DNA of 64,000 nt from Paenibacillus sp. G2S3 (GCF_030123105.1 NZ_CP126095.1:5394001-5458000); one strand, 5' to 3'; positions 1 to 9,607 are shown, counted from the first letter of the stretch. The notes: generated by a model from the sequence alone, not told the origin. Translations and numbers: made by a program.

Positions 1-485
1 CGCTCCGGCTCCCAGCCAGGCATCGTGAATTCGCCGGCCCCCTCGAGAATACGATTCACCATGTCGCGCGGGTTCTCATTAATGGCCGCATTTTCATAAA
101 AAAGAGCATTCGAGCCATCTGGCAATTCCTTGTACAGCTCCGTCCGAGTCCAGTCAAAGATCGGCATGAAATTGTAACAGATCACTTTAGTACCGACCTT
201 GGCTAGCTTCCGTATGGTGTCTATGTAAATATCGATATATTTATCACGCGTCGGGAGTCCAATCTTGATATCATCATGGACGTTCACACTCTCTACTACG
301 GCAGTGCTAAACCCTTTGCTCGTAATTTGATCCGCAACCTTTTGAATGTCATCCATTTCCCACACTTCGCCCGCTACCTTATGATGTAGTGACCAGACAA
401 TGCCCATTACCCCCGGAATTTGCCGGATATGATCAAGCGTAATGTTGTCATTGCCTTCCCCATACCATCTCCATGTCATGTTCAT
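1..485 (-). CDS. uxuA: Mannonate dehydratase, N-terminal part (cut by window edge)
   Basis: The first 161 codons are present; the rest lies left of the window. The reading frame begins MNMTWRWYGEGND and continues with IPGVMGIVWSLHH and VVESVNVHDDIK, which are typical of UxuA. This family dehydrates D-mannonate to 2-keto-3-deoxygluconate in the cytoplasmic hexuronate pathway. The ATG at 483-485 is preceded by GGAGG (496-500 on the minus strand), so the start is secure. The gene diverges from a GntR regulator, and the shared region holds two identical palindromes. With the GH67 alpha-glucuronidase nearby, it fits breakdown of glucuronic acid released from xylan. Recognition is by remembered family motifs; the active site lies outside the window. 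Confidence 0.9.
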   Translation of the reverse strand, partial: MNMTWRWYGEGNDNITLDHIRQIPGVMGIVWSLHHKVAGEVWEMDDIQKVADQITSKGFSTAVVESVNVHDDIKIGLPTRDKYIDIYIDTIRKLAKVGTKVICYNFMPIFDWTRTELYKELPDGSNALFYENAAINENPRDMVNRILEGAGEFTMPGWEPE

Positions 486-519
486 CTAGATAAAACCTCC
501 TATAATTTCATATGTCGAG

Positions 520-535
520 ATCTTGTATACAAGAT
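520..535. promoter_or_regulatory. Palindromic operator, uxuA side
   Basis: ATCTTGTATACAAGAT is a perfect 16-bp palindrome between the uxuA promoter and its ribosome site. The same 16 bases recur exactly 80 bp away at 600-615. GntR/FadR-type regulators often bind short palindromes of this kind, so the adjacent regulator is the natural candidate; this is inference. Confidence 0.75.
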
Positions 536-546
536 AATATACTCAA

Positions 547-576
547 ATATTAGATTTAAATAATACCTTTTGTCAA
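547..576 (-). promoter_or_regulatory. Probable sigma-A promoter of uxuA
   Basis: On the minus strand TTGACA (576-571) is followed after 18 bases by TAATAT (552-547). Transcription would begin near 540, placing the palindrome at 520-535 just downstream of the start, a position that suits repression. The -35 region lies in a short palindrome (571-581, TGTCAATGACA), so a second -35-like TTGTCA reads the other way towards the GntR gene, although its -10 is less clear. Confidence 0.55.
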
Positions 577-598
577 TGACATGAAATCATTAATTATT

Positions 599-616
599 AA
601 TCTTGTATACAAGATT
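599..616. promoter_or_regulatory. Palindromic operator, gntR side
   Basis: AATCTTGTATACAAGATT is a perfect 18-bp palindrome containing the same 16-bp core as the site at 520-535. It lies about 90 bp before the chosen start of the GntR gene and would give autoregulation. Two copies 80 bp apart could also allow looping by a dimeric repressor. Confidence 0.75.
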
Positions 617-707
617 AAAAGATTATATAATGAAATCACTATCTTATATCAGGATCCCGTTTCAGATATCCGCATTACAAAATCAATGGCAATGGAGACG
701 TAACCTC

Positions 708-1361
708 ATGTCCACCAAAAATGATATTTTGAACCTATTAAAGCACGAAATTCTTAACCTAACGCTAAAGCCTGGAACCATTCTAAGTGAGACCGTGTTA
801 TCCGAACGGTTTCAGATATCCAGAACACCTTTGCGCGATGTACTAAAGCAGCTATCCCTCGAGTCCTATATTGATGTGTATCCGAAGAAAGGGAATCTTG
901 TTTCATACATTGATTTGGAATCTGTCGAGCAAATGATCTATTTAAGAAGTGTTTTGGAAAAAGACATTATCAAAGGTCTATGCGGCAGCCTTACTCTTAA
1001 AGGAATTATAGAACTTAAGAAGAACCTAGACGAGCAAAAAAATGCCATACATCAAGAACATGCCATTGAGCACTTTTTTGCTTTGGATGACGCCTATCAT
1101 AAGACGCTATTCACCTTAGCAGGACATGAATTTTTGTGGGAGCAAATTAAGTTCTCCCATGTGCATTATGAAAGATATCGACGCTTGCATACCCTAAAGC
1201 AAGAAAAGCTGGAGAAAATTTTGAGCGAGCATCACATGATCCTGGATTGTATGACAAACCATGAACCAGACAAAGTAGATGAGCTAGTCCAGCATCATTT
1301 GCGTGAAGACATGAGCTCCTTATACCTATTGGAGAATTTTGCAGATTATATTAAAGCGTAA
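708..1361 (+). CDS. GntR-family (FadR/FCD type) transcriptional regulator
   Basis: A 217-residue regulator with an N-terminal winged helix-turn-helix (about residues 5-65, including SERFQISRTPLRDVL) and an alpha-helical FCD ligand domain (about 75-205). The FCD part shows the usual metal/ligand residues spread over ALDDAYHK and HHLREDM. The ATG at 708 is chosen because GGAGA precedes it by about nine bases and the protein then begins directly before the DNA-binding domain; an upstream ATG at 603 overlaps the operator and has no ribosome site. Divergent position from uxuA suggests it represses hexuronate use and responds to an intermediate such as a hexuronate or mannonate. The ligand is inferred, not seen. 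Confidence 0.85.
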   Translation: MSTKNDILNLLKHEILNLTLKPGTILSETVLSERFQISRTPLRDVLKQLSLESYIDVYPKKGNLVSYIDLESVEQMIYLRSVLEKDIIKGLCGSLTLKGIIELKKNLDEQKNAIHQEHAIEHFFALDDAYHKTLFTLAGHEFLWEQIKFSHVHYERYRRLHTLKQEKLEKILSEHHMILDCMTNHEPDKVDELVQHHLREDMSSLYLLENFADYIKA

Positions 1362-1366
1362 TACGC

Positions 1367-1676
1367 GAAGAGGCTGTCCTACAGTAGAAAGATTTGTCCA
1401 ACTTGGCATATCTATGTGTCTTCGGTCTCGTTATTTTTGTTGAAACTTCCCCCTCTAAAACAGCGGAGAGGACGGACTGATTGTGGAAAAGCGATAGCGT
1501 TCGCCTTGGTCTCCGGATTTTTACCACGTAGGGAAAATAAATTAAATCTGGAGACCACAGCGATTGGAACAACGGTCCGTTCGCGGAGCGTCCATATAAA
1601 AAGCAATAGTTGCTCCTACGTAAACACAAAAAGACCGCCTCAAGCAGCCATTTTTATGGCTTTTGGGACGGTCTCT
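1367..1676. repeat. Noncoding element with imperfect terminal inverted repeats (MITE-like)
   Basis: The 333 bases between the GntR gene and the dehydrogenase hold no convincing gene. The left edge (1369-1379, GAGGCTGTCCT) and right edge (1665-1675, reverse complement GAGACCGTCCC) match at 8 of 11 positions. Inside is a strong inverted repeat: GGTCTCCGGATTT at 1508-1520 pairs with 1544-1556, the only irregular pair being a G-U type. Open frames across the region have no homologous look and run on both strands. It resembles a small nonautonomous element or an IS remnant; no target duplication was confirmed. Confidence 0.4.
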
Positions 1677-1683
1677 TTTTTTT
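1629..1683. terminator. Bidirectional terminator between gntR and the dehydrogenase
   Basis: A long hairpin (1632-1674) with outer stem AGACCG/CGGTCT and inner stem AGCCAT/ATGGCT is followed by a T-run on the plus strand and preceded by A-rich sequence on the other side. It can end both convergent transcripts. It also forms the right end of the MITE-like element. Confidence 0.75.
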
Positions 1684-1694
1684 CATAACGCTCA

Positions 1695-2750
1695 TTAAGG
1701 CATATTCGGATAAATCATTACCTTAATGCTGGTATCTTTCTCTTTACGTGCTACTTCAAGAGCTGCTTGAGTATCTGTAAGCGCAAAGCGATGCGATACT
1801 ATTTTCTCAATATCTAATGAAGAATGCTGCAACGCTTGGATCGCAGCCGGATAGGTATTCGCATAACGAAAAACACCATAAGCATCAATCTCACCATCGA
1901 TAAATTGTCCCATATCCATCGGAATAACACTATCAGCTGGTAAACCGACAAATACAATTCTCCCACCACGGCGAACCAACTTAATGGTATCCGCCATCGC
2001 TCTTGCGTTACCCGATGATTCCACGACGAGCGTAACTCCAGATCCGTTCGTTAACTCGTTGATGCGCTCTTGAACATTCTCTTTTACTGGATCTAATGCT
2101 GCAGTGAAGCCCATCTCCATTGCAAGTTGACGCCGAAAAGGTACGACATCCGTACCATAAATTTCAGAAACGCCAAATAGCTTTGCTGCTTGTCCTGCAA
2201 GCAGTCCGATCGGACCAAGACCCGTTATTAGCACTCGATCAAACGGTTGAACCTTACCACGCATCATCGCATGAAAGCCAACCGACAATGGCTCCAGCAT
2301 TGCGCCTTCCTCATAACTCATGGAATCCGGAAGTTTAAATAGATAATCACTTGGCATGACAATGTATTCTGCCCAAGCCCCATTTACTGGGGGTGTTGCA
2401 AGAAAGACCACATCTGGGCACAAATTATAACGTCCAGATTTACAATAGTCGCATTGTCCACAGGTTATTCCTGGCTCAACCGCTACTCGGTCACCTACAG
2501 TAATATTTGCTACCTTCTTGCCAACCTCAACGACTTCACCAGCCAGCTCATGGCCTAATATGATCGGTTCCTTTACTACATAACGACCGATTCTTCCATG
2601 CTCATAGTAATGAACATCTGACCCGCAAATTCCTATACAATACACCTTAATTAGCGCTTCATTTTCCTTAGGAACAGGAATATCTATTTGCTTCACAGAA
2701 ATCGATAATTGCTCATCCATTATTGCAGCATTCATCTTGCCTGTTAACAT
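1695..2750 (-). CDS. Zinc-dependent medium-chain dehydrogenase (sorbitol/xylitol dehydrogenase-like)
   Basis: A 351-residue medium-chain dehydrogenase/reductase of the polyol dehydrogenase type. Catalytic zinc ligands are visible in GICGSDVHYYEHG (C42) and GHELAGE (H67, E68). Four structural-zinc cysteines occur in CGQCDYCKSGRYNLC (97, 100, 103, 111). A Rossmann nucleotide-binding motif GLGPIGLLAGQ follows. The ATG at 2750 is preferred over one at 2765 because GAGGTG lies seven bases before it. It follows the GH2 gene by about 43 bases on the same strand and probably shares its transcript. A role in oxidising a sugar alcohol or in pentose/hexuronate metabolism is inferred; the exact substrate cannot be read from sequence. 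Confidence 0.85.
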   Translation of the reverse strand: MLTGKMNAAIMDEQLSISVKQIDIPVPKENEALIKVYCIGICGSDVHYYEHGRIGRYVVKEPIILGHELAGEVVEVGKKVANITVGDRVAVEPGITCGQCDYCKSGRYNLCPDVVFLATPPVNGAWAEYIVMPSDYLFKLPDSMSYEEGAMLEPLSVGFHAMMRGKVQPFDRVLITGLGPIGLLAGQAAKLFGVSEIYGTDVVPFRRQLAMEMGFTAALDPVKENVQERINELTNGSGVTLVVESSGNARAMADTIKLVRRGGRIVFVGLPADSVIPMDMGQFIDGEIDAYGVFRYANTYPAAIQALQHSSLDIEKIVSHRFALTDTQAALEVARKEKDTSIKVMIYPNMP

Positions 2751-2793
2751 GTACACGCACCTCATTTATCGTAGTAGTTGAAAGGACAATCGA

Positions 2794-5700
2794 TCATTCA
2801 AACCGAAACCAACCGAAATCGAACTGACTTCCAGGCAAGAAGATAAACGTTACCTTCTGCTCCCCTGTCACTTTCTCCAACTCAAATACTCGCTCTACAT
2901 ATCCATCTGAGTGTGTAAATTCGATCAGTTGATTGTTAGATGCTTCACCCTCTTCGAAGCGAAGATGAATGGTGTTCTTATCGATCGGAGTTCTCCCACA
3001 AATGACAAGCTTTGAAGTACCTTCCGTCGTAAAATCCATCTGCTCGAACACGAGAGATACGTTATTCCCGATTCCTTCAACACCCTGTTCCGCGATGGTG
3101 AACGTATCACCATAAATGCGATCACAATCCACAGCCCTATTCTGCTCGAACGCTCGGTTCTTTTTCACAAATGAGAAGCCTTTAATGTGCACCTTCTTCT
3201 GTAATACAAAACAAATAGAGCTGATACCCGTGAGTCTCTTGGATAATAGATAGGTTGCCTCCTGATAAACATTCCATTGCGATTCCTTCTGATAAATAAC
3301 GTCTGCCAAAAGCTCACTACGCTCTTCGTCCGGCATGCCTTCCCAAATCTGGAGCTCGTAGGCTTCGCTAGACAATGCGAATAGGGGAATCGTTATCAAA
3401 TCCGAGCCGTAAGTTCCAAAGTCAATCTCGCGATAAGCAACCTGTGTCTCACCATCTCGACTCGTAGCTACGCCTCGTTCATTTCCATTTCCGACTTCGC
3501 CTTTAACCTCGTCATATAGACCGCCAGATATAAATCCATACGGATCCTTGTAAGCCGTCCCAAGACCGCTCGCCGTAAATTCCAACTGTGAAATCAGCTT
3601 TGTCTTTTCTGTACCGTTCTTACTCATACAGCGAACGCGGAAACGCCCATCTCCTAACGCCGTGATCTTGGCTTCTTGTCCCAGTTGTTCGATCCGCGCT
3701 AGATTGGACTCAATCCCTGCATCATTTACAATACTCCACTCCACTTCAGTATAGGAAGTGTCTTTAGGGTAAAGGTTAGCGTGTACAATCATTTCTCTTC
3801 TATTTTCATTAAACTGTTGTCCAGAATGACTTATAATTTCTATCTTTCGTAAAGGAATTTCTTCTACATTTCCCATTACACATGGCAACTCTAGATTTCT
3901 AGTGTTAGCTGAAATACCTATTCCACGATCTGCCACAGGGAGCGCTTGAAGCTGTAACTTACTACCTACTACACCTTTCGAGGTAACCTCAACTGTTATC
4001 GTACCTGCTTCTAAACTCGCAGCAACAATCGCCATAAGCTTGCCGCTGAACAAGCGTCTACTCATTCCTTTGTATGGATCATAGTCCGTGCTGTCTCCAT
4101 TATCTAAACCGATCAAACGGCCTGCTCCGTTCACCTGAATCTGAACGCGATTATTTGCATTCTCAACGGCATTACCGCGCTCATCCTCCATCGTAATTTC
4201 GATGAAGATTAAATCTGTGCCGTTCGCAAGGAGTGTATCCTTATCAGCCTTTAAGCAGATTCGAGTCGCATCACCGAACGATTTCCTAATGTCTACTGCA
4301 ATGATTTGGCCAGCCTCATCATAAGCAATTGCCTTGAGCTCGCCTGGTTCATAAGGAAGCTTCCACCAGCCCACTAACTGCATTCCATGCTCATGATCGA
4401 TATCATAGGTCCCTACAGTCTCACCGTTAAACTGCAATTCTATCTTGGGAGCATTCGAGCAGACTCGAACATCGATCATTTGACCGGGATTAAAATCCCA
4501 ATAGGGAAGAATATGCACCATCGGATGCTTCTTGTAATTCGTCCAAGCCGATTGATAGATATAATATGAATCCTTTTTAAAGGTCGCGGTATCTATCTGA
4601 CCGAAGTACGAATTCTTCGTGTGATACGGTGTAGGTTCACCAATATAGTCAAAGCCAGTCCATATAAATTGACCTAATGAGAACGGCGCATCTCGTTCCG
4701 CGATAATACAGGCTTCTGCTGACTTCGCTCCCCAGCTTGTAGAGCTATTACCTAGCGCAGAGCACTGCTCATCGTCATCAGCCAGGATGGATTGCTCGAA
4801 TGGGAAATGATATATTCCCCTGCTCTGCACAATAGAGGCGGTTTCACTACCATAGATAATCCAGTCAGGATGTTCCGCGTGATGCTGATGATAATATTTT
4901 TCCGCATAATTGTAGCCTGCCACCTTTACTATATCCGCACATTTCTTAGCATTCTCCCATGGCATATAGTTCGAACCAATGGTCACTTTCCCGTTGCCTC
5001 TTGGATCGTATTGAATCACCCCTTCCATCAGCATGCTCGTTATTTCTTGCCCACGTTCATCTGCATGCGTGTCATAAATTTCATTGCCAATACTCCACAT
5101 CAACAAGCTTGGATGATTACGATCTCTCTTGACCCAGCTCCTCACATCTCTTAACGCCCAATCCTTGAAAAATCTCGCGTAATCATATGGGGTCTTCGAC
5201 CGCTCCCACATATCAAAGGCTTCCGAAACCACAAGCAGCCCCATTTCGTCCGCCAAATCCATAAGCTCTGCAGCAGGCATATTATGAGCGGTACGTATTG
5301 CATTCACGCCCATGTCCTTTAAGATCTCAAATCTTCTACGTAATGCTGCTGTATGAAATGCCGATCCCAATGCACCAAGGTCATGATGCTCACAAACTCC
5401 GTTAAGCTTGATCTTTAAACCGTTTAGAAGCATTCCCTCTTGGGGATCCAGTACAATCGTTCGAAAGCTTATACACTGTGTTAATTCTTCTATTGTTGTC
5501 CACACTTCATCAGAACCCTGATCATCAGGTATCTTATGTTGCAATTCCGTTTTTAGCTGATATAAATGGGGCTCATCCGTGCTCCATAATAAAGGATTCT
5601 CAACAGTCAGCACCTGACTAACACGTGAGGCAGTTTGCGTTTGATCTCCGGCCGAGATCTTCTCAACACAGGTCTTTATCACTCGATCCTTATGAAGAAT

Positions 5701-6237
5701 GGTTTGAGAAAGCCGCATATCTCCTGTAATGCTCACATCGGTGTCGATCTCCACTCGCCAAACGTTATTCTTTTGTACTGTATGAATGTAAATTCCATCT
5801 GTCACGATGTGATTGAAGTCTCTTGTCTTGAGCCATACATTCCGATAGATACCCGCTCCTGAATACCATCTACTATTCGGACTCTGGTGTACGACCTTCA
5901 CAAGAATTTCATTCGCCCCATCTATGAGCATATCTGTAATCTCGTATTCAAAGGAAGAATAGCCGTATTTCCACTCTCCAACCCATTGATTATTCACATA
6001 AATCATAGAGTCCATATAAACACCATCAAAACACAGCAATAGCTGCTCATCGTTCTTCGTATTTTTAAAATACTTTCGATACCAGCCAATACTATTCTCA
6101 TATAAGTCTAATGTGTTATAAATCAACCAATCATGTGGGAGATCAACCGGATGGAAATCTAAGGACTCAACATTCGTCACTTCTAAAGTACTCTTGGCGA
6201 ATTCCCAGCCCTCATTAAATAATCTTCTCTGATTCAA
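2794..6237 (-). CDS. Glycoside hydrolase family 2 enzyme (beta-galactosidase-like, large)
   Basis: A 1147-residue GH2 protein without an obvious signal peptide. It has the N-terminal sugar-binding and immunoglobulin-like domains (about 1-265) and a TIM barrel (about 270-600). The acid/base is E386 in WSIGNEIYD and the likely nucleophile is E465 in IYGSETAS. C-terminal beta-sandwich domains include a DUF4982-like and Big-type region (about 640-800) and a final carbohydrate-binding-like region (about 1010-1147). The start is TTG, eight or so bases after AAAGGAAG; no ATG fits. It sits downstream of the GH67 gene in the same direction. Beta-galactosidase is the usual annotation, but GH2 also holds beta-glucuronidases and other activities, so the substrate remains open. 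Confidence 0.85.
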   Translation of the reverse strand: MNQRRLFNEGWEFAKSTLEVTNVESLDFHPVDLPHDWLIYNTLDLYENSIGWYRKYFKNTKNDEQLLLCFDGVYMDSMIYVNNQWVGEWKYGYSSFEYEITDMLIDGANEILVKVVHQSPNSRWYSGAGIYRNVWLKTRDFNHIVTDGIYIHTVQKNNVWRVEIDTDVSITGDMRLSQTILHKDRVIKTCVEKISAGDQTQTASRVSQVLTVENPLLWSTDEPHLYQLKTELQHKIPDDQGSDEVWTTIEELTQCISFRTIVLDPQEGMLLNGLKIKLNGVCEHHDLGALGSAFHTAALRRRFEILKDMGVNAIRTAHNMPAAELMDLADEMGLLVVSEAFDMWERSKTPYDYARFFKDWALRDVRSWVKRDRNHPSLLMWSIGNEIYDTHADERGQEITSMLMEGVIQYDPRGNGKVTIGSNYMPWENAKKCADIVKVAGYNYAEKYYHQHHAEHPDWIIYGSETASIVQSRGIYHFPFEQSILADDDEQCSALGNSSTSWGAKSAEACIIAERDAPFSLGQFIWTGFDYIGEPTPYHTKNSYFGQIDTATFKKDSYYIYQSAWTNYKKHPMVHILPYWDFNPGQMIDVRVCSNAPKIELQFNGETVGTYDIDHEHGMQLVGWWKLPYEPGELKAIAYDEAGQIIAVDIRKSFGDATRICLKADKDTLLANGTDLIFIEITMEDERGNAVENANNRVQIQVNGAGRLIGLDNGDSTDYDPYKGMSRRLFSGKLMAIVAASLEAGTITVEVTSKGVVGSKLQLQALPVADRGIGISANTRNLELPCVMGNVEEIPLRKIEIISHSGQQFNENRREMIVHANLYPKDTSYTEVEWSIVNDAGIESNLARIEQLGQEAKITALGDGRFRVRCMSKNGTEKTKLISQLEFTASGLGTAYKDPYGFISGGLYDEVKGEVGNGNERGVATSRDGETQVAYREIDFGTYGSDLITIPLFALSSEAYELQIWEGMPDEERSELLADVIYQKESQWNVYQEATYLLSKRLTGISSICFVLQKKVHIKGFSFVKKNRAFEQNRAVDCDRIYGDTFTIAEQGVEGIGNNVSLVFEQMDFTTEGTSKLVICGRTPIDKNTIHLRFEEGEASNNQLIEFTHSDGYVERVFELEKVTGEQKVTFIFLPGSQFDFGWFRFE

Positions 6238-6290
6238 GGTGTATCTTCCTTTCTTCGCATAGGATTATGAAACAAAGGGAGGGAGTAATA

Positions 6291-6321
6291 GAAGGAGTGG
6301 CCCTGCTGGACACACTCCTCC
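6291..6321 (-). other. Intra-operon hairpin between GH67 and GH2
   Basis: A 7-bp stem (AGGAGTG at 6293-6299 with CACTCCT at 6313-6319) lies in the 96-bp gap between the two hydrolase genes. It lacks a strong T-run on the minus strand, so it may act as a processing or attenuation site rather than a full terminator. Confidence 0.35.
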
Positions 6322-6333
6322 TACTACTAATAT

Positions 6334-8424
6334 TTAGTATATTTTGCGTTGATGCTGGTCTGGGATACCGCTTTTTCGGTAGAAATACGTATTAATAATA
6401 TCTCTCCACTCGCGGGCATGTAGTACCTGTTCATGCAGACGGTCTACCACCTGCCCATACCTGCTGTCGTCCATTTTCCCCTCAAGGGATTCCCACTTCT
6501 CTTTCAGCCCTGCTGCGCGATCCACGCCATCAAAATGCGTATCATAAATATGCTGGATGACCGTTTTACCAGATTTAAGAGTATACGTATACGGTACATG
6601 ATGAAAGAACAGTAATAGCTCATCTGGACAAGTAGCTACCGATTCATACAAATCTACATTCGCTCCTTGATACTGAGCAACATATCCCGTCCCCGTCTTC
6701 ATTGTCCGGTCTACGCCAATGCCTTGTAGGTCTGCAAAATGATACGTTCCCCATTTCGAATATTCATATCCATCCACATTTGGACCGTAATGATGATCCG
6801 GATTGACCATCCAGCCTACGCCAAGCGGCGAAGTATAAGATTCATAGATATTCCAAGAGGTTAACAAGATCTCACGAATCGTATCTATTAACTGCTCATC
6901 CTCTGCACTGAACGTGAGCATTGTCCATTCCTTCGCGATTTGCTCTGCACTTAATTCCGGATTCCAAGCGAGACGACTGTAACCATATAGATTGGCCTGC
7001 GCTAATAAATGCCCCGTCCAGTTCTGATCATTTCCAATATTTGAAACAGCAGCGAAGCCGCTATAGTTATAACCGTACATGGATCCATCGACGACACGTT
7101 TCACCGATGACTCCGAATTCGTTGCGTACGTATTAAAATCAAGAACTTCCTTCCATTGAGGGACGAGGTAGCAGACATGACGCTGTTGGCCTGTATATTC
7201 CTGCGTAATTTGAAACTCAATCATCATATTCGTATGCTCCATGGCACCGAACAGCGGAGATACGCCTTCCCGTACTTGAAAATCCATCGGTCCATTCTTC
7301 ACCTGTAAAATAACATTCTTCATGAACTGGCCATCCAGCGGTTTAAAGTGATCATATGCTGCTCGTGCACGATCGGTGGAGCGATCCCGCCAATCCTGCT
7401 TGCAATTGTAGACAAAGCAGCGCCAGATGACGATTCCCCCGAAAGGCAATAAAGCTTCAGCCAGCATGTTCGAACCCTCTGCATGATCACGATCATAAGT
7501 GAACGGGCCAGGACGATTCTCTGAATCAGCTTTTACGAGGAAACCGCCGAAATCTGGAATCCATTTATAAATTTCTACCGCCTTTGCCTTCCACCATTGG
7601 CGTACATCAGGATCTAACGGATCGGCTGTATTCAATCCACCGATTTCGATCGGGCTAGCATAGTTAATACTTAGGAATAGCTTCACCCCGTAGTTCCGGA
7701 AGATATCAGCAATCCTCGCGATGTCAGGAAGATAGCGCTCCGTAATAAACATCGTTTCAAACCGATGCACATTGACATTGTTTATAGCAATCGCATTGAT
7801 CCCTATCGAAGCGAGCATTCTCGCATAATCTTGCACTCGATCAAAATCCTTAGTGATTTCGTTGTCTGAGTAGAATATGGACTTCCCTGCGTAACCACGT
7901 TCGATGCTTCCATCGATGTTATCCCATTGATTCATCATGCGGAGAAGATTTACAGGATTGTCCACCACATCCAACGCTTCAATAGATTGACCCATTCCAA
8001 GCAAGCGTAGGAATCCAAATACGCCGTATAGTAATCCCACGGGTGTGGAAGCACCAATTACAATACAGTCCTTCTCCGTGTTTGTTCGGATGGCATATCC
8101 TTCTGATCCAATTGCTGTCCTTGTAGCCTCGCTAAAGGTATGCGTAATCAACGGATGATTACTATCAAACATACCGATCACAATACAGGCCTGCATATCT
8201 TTATCCTGAGATTCAGTAATAGTAGCATCTATATCAAGCATTCCTTGTATGCCACGTGTTAATTCTTGCACAGCACTTTTGATCACTGGATGATCCTGTT
8301 CGGGGATCAAAATGTTATTGCACCAAGAAGCATAGCACTCTCTTACTGCACTCGATTGAATATATGGATATTCGAGCCAAGCTTTATACCCTGCGTTATG
8401 TAATTCTGTCTGTTGATCTGCCAT
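6334..8424 (-). CDS. Alpha-glucuronidase, GH67
   Basis: A 696-residue cytoplasmic-type enzyme, the usual length for GH67, with no signal peptide. GH67 removes 4-O-methyl-glucuronic acid from aldouronic acids imported after xylan digestion. Family catalytic residues can be placed: an acidic residue in the KADSE segment (E302), D381 in VKNGPMDFQ and E409 in [10 protein letters not shown]. The spacing of 28 between the last two matches the two general-base carboxylates known in the family. GGAGG lies about ten bases before the ATG. It is first in a minus-strand unit with GH2 and the dehydrogenase and diverges from an AraC regulator. With uxuA close by, release and catabolism of glucuronate are encoded together. 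Confidence 0.93.
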   Translation of the reverse strand: MADQQTELHNAGYKAWLEYPYIQSSAVRECYASWCNNILIPEQDHPVIKSAVQELTRGIQGMLDIDATITESQDKDMQACIVIGMFDSNHPLITHTFSEATRTAIGSEGYAIRTNTEKDCIVIGASTPVGLLYGVFGFLRLLGMGQSIEALDVVDNPVNLLRMMNQWDNIDGSIERGYAGKSIFYSDNEITKDFDRVQDYARMLASIGINAIAINNVNVHRFETMFITERYLPDIARIADIFRNYGVKLFLSINYASPIEIGGLNTADPLDPDVRQWWKAKAVEIYKWIPDFGGFLVKADSENRPGPFTYDRDHAEGSNMLAEALLPFGGIVIWRCFVYNCKQDWRDRSTDRARAAYDHFKPLDGQFMKNVILQVKNGPMDFQVREGVSPLFGAMEHTNMMIEFQITQEYTGQQRHVCYLVPQWKEVLDFNTYATNSESSVKRVVDGSMYGYNYSGFAAVSNIGNDQNWTGHLLAQANLYGYSRLAWNPELSAEQIAKEWTMLTFSAEDEQLIDTIREILLTSWNIYESYTSPLGVGWMVNPDHHYGPNVDGYEYSKWGTYHFADLQGIGVDRTMKTGTGYVAQYQGANVDLYESVATCPDELLLFFHHVPYTYTLKSGKTVIQHIYDTHFDGVDRAAGLKEKWESLEGKMDDSRYGQVVDRLHEQVLHAREWRDIINTYFYRKSGIPDQHQRKIY

Positions 8425-8543
8425 AATTCGGTGTCCTCCATTCGTGAGTAAGACTTTTTAATCTAGATGTTGCTAGCTGTGCAATGGTTCTCTTATACTT
8501 TTGTAAACGATAAGTTATCCGCATCCCTACTAATAGGAGGAAC

Positions 8544-9434
8544 ATGAATGTGACGTACCGTGAGCAGCAGGACTTACAACCGTTCCATCTCTATTTTGTA
8601 TATAAAAGAACAAGTACAAATACAGACGACTATCAAGGTACTTTCCATGCTCATCAGGGTGTTGAAATTCTTATTGTTCATGAAGGTAAAGGCACGCTGA
8701 TTATTGATCAAAATAGCTATGAAATAAAGCCAGGGATGATTTGCATTTTCCAGCCGTATCAGCTGCATCATATTCAAATTGAAATCAACGAGGCGGTTCC
8801 GTTCGTGCGTTCGATCGTGCATTATGAGCCCAGTATATTTAAAGCTTATTTTGAAAAGTGGCCCATCCTACAAAGCTTTTTTAATCATATTCACAGCGGC
8901 AATTTAGCCTCACCTCGATGGTATGAACAGCAGGACCTGCAATCACTGATAGCTCTTCTGAAGGATCTAGATAAAGCGCTTCCAACTTTGCACAAAAATG
9001 ATTTCCTGGAAGAGGTCTCCTTGTTTCTCATCACGTTCCTACGTGCTTTGAAGCCGCTTTGGGATACACAGCAAAAGCCGACCTCCAGGGAACAATCGCT
9101 TCGTAAACCACACCAGGCAGAACGTATTATGGAATGGCTGCAGTTGCATTACAAGGAACCTTTGCGGCTCGATCAAATGAGCAAGGATCTACATCTTTCA
9201 CCCCATCATTTATCCCACTTGTTTAAGGAGTGTACAGGCAGCAGTATTTCCGATTATTTAACGGTCAAAAGAATGCAGGAAGCCGTTCAGCTTCTGACTT
9301 CAAGCAAATACACAGTCGCACACATCGCCGAGGAAGTGGGGATCACAAATTGCTCTCATTTTTGCAAATTATTCAAAACCCATTTCGGCACAACGCCTAA
9401 TCAATTTCGGAAGCAATGGCATTTGCATCATTGA
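8544..9434 (+). CDS. AraC-family regulator with N-terminal cupin
   Basis: A 296-residue regulator. Residues about 30-100 form a cupin-like ligand domain (FHAHQGVEILIV, then PYQLHHIQ), and residues 190-296 form two helix-turn-helix motifs (LRLDQMSKDLHLSPHHLSHL and VAHIAEEVGITNCSHFCKLF). AGGAGG ends only three bases before the ATG at 8544, which is tight; an in-frame GTG at 8550 has nine-base spacing and may be the true start. It diverges from the GH67 operon across 119 bp and is the likely activator of that operon, probably sensing an aldouronate or xylooligosaccharide. The inducer is inferred. Confidence 0.85.
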   Translation: MNVTYREQQDLQPFHLYFVYKRTSTNTDDYQGTFHAHQGVEILIVHEGKGTLIIDQNSYEIKPGMICIFQPYQLHHIQIEINEAVPFVRSIVHYEPSIFKAYFEKWPILQSFFNHIHSGNLASPRWYEQQDLQSLIALLKDLDKALPTLHKNDFLEEVSLFLITFLRALKPLWDTQQKPTSREQSLRKPHQAERIMEWLQLHYKEPLRLDQMSKDLHLSPHHLSHLFKECTGSSISDYLTVKRMQEAVQLLTSSKYTVAHIAEEVGITNCSHFCKLFKTHFGTTPNQFRKQWHLHH

Positions 9435-9578
9435 GTTGTCGAACATCCCAGTTGCATTCCTTGTTAACATCATATCAAGTTGGTTCGTGAGCAAGTATTC
9501 GCATCTTGTGCAAAAATGCCGCTACTTTGCGATTTACAACAGATTTCAAGCAGGTAGTAAGCATCGAAAATTGAGCAC

Positions 9579-9607
9579 TTTACATTTACTGGATTCCGGA
9601 GCACAAT
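9579..9607 (+). promoter_or_regulatory. Candidate promoter of the ABC exporter
   Basis: TTTACA (9579-9584) and CACAAT (9602-9607) are separated by 17 bases. The -10 overlaps the beginning of the palindromic operator at 9605, so a bound TetR protein would block polymerase. The -10 match is only four of six. Confidence 0.4.

Noticed and set aside
1369..1675. Complete insertion sequence
   Set aside because: Ends are weakly paired and there is no transposase frame; at most a small nonautonomous element or remnant.
1351..1688. Overlapping small open frames on both strands after the GntR gene
   Set aside because: They lie in an element with inverted repeats and a terminator, have no ribosome sites, and overlap one another on opposite strands.
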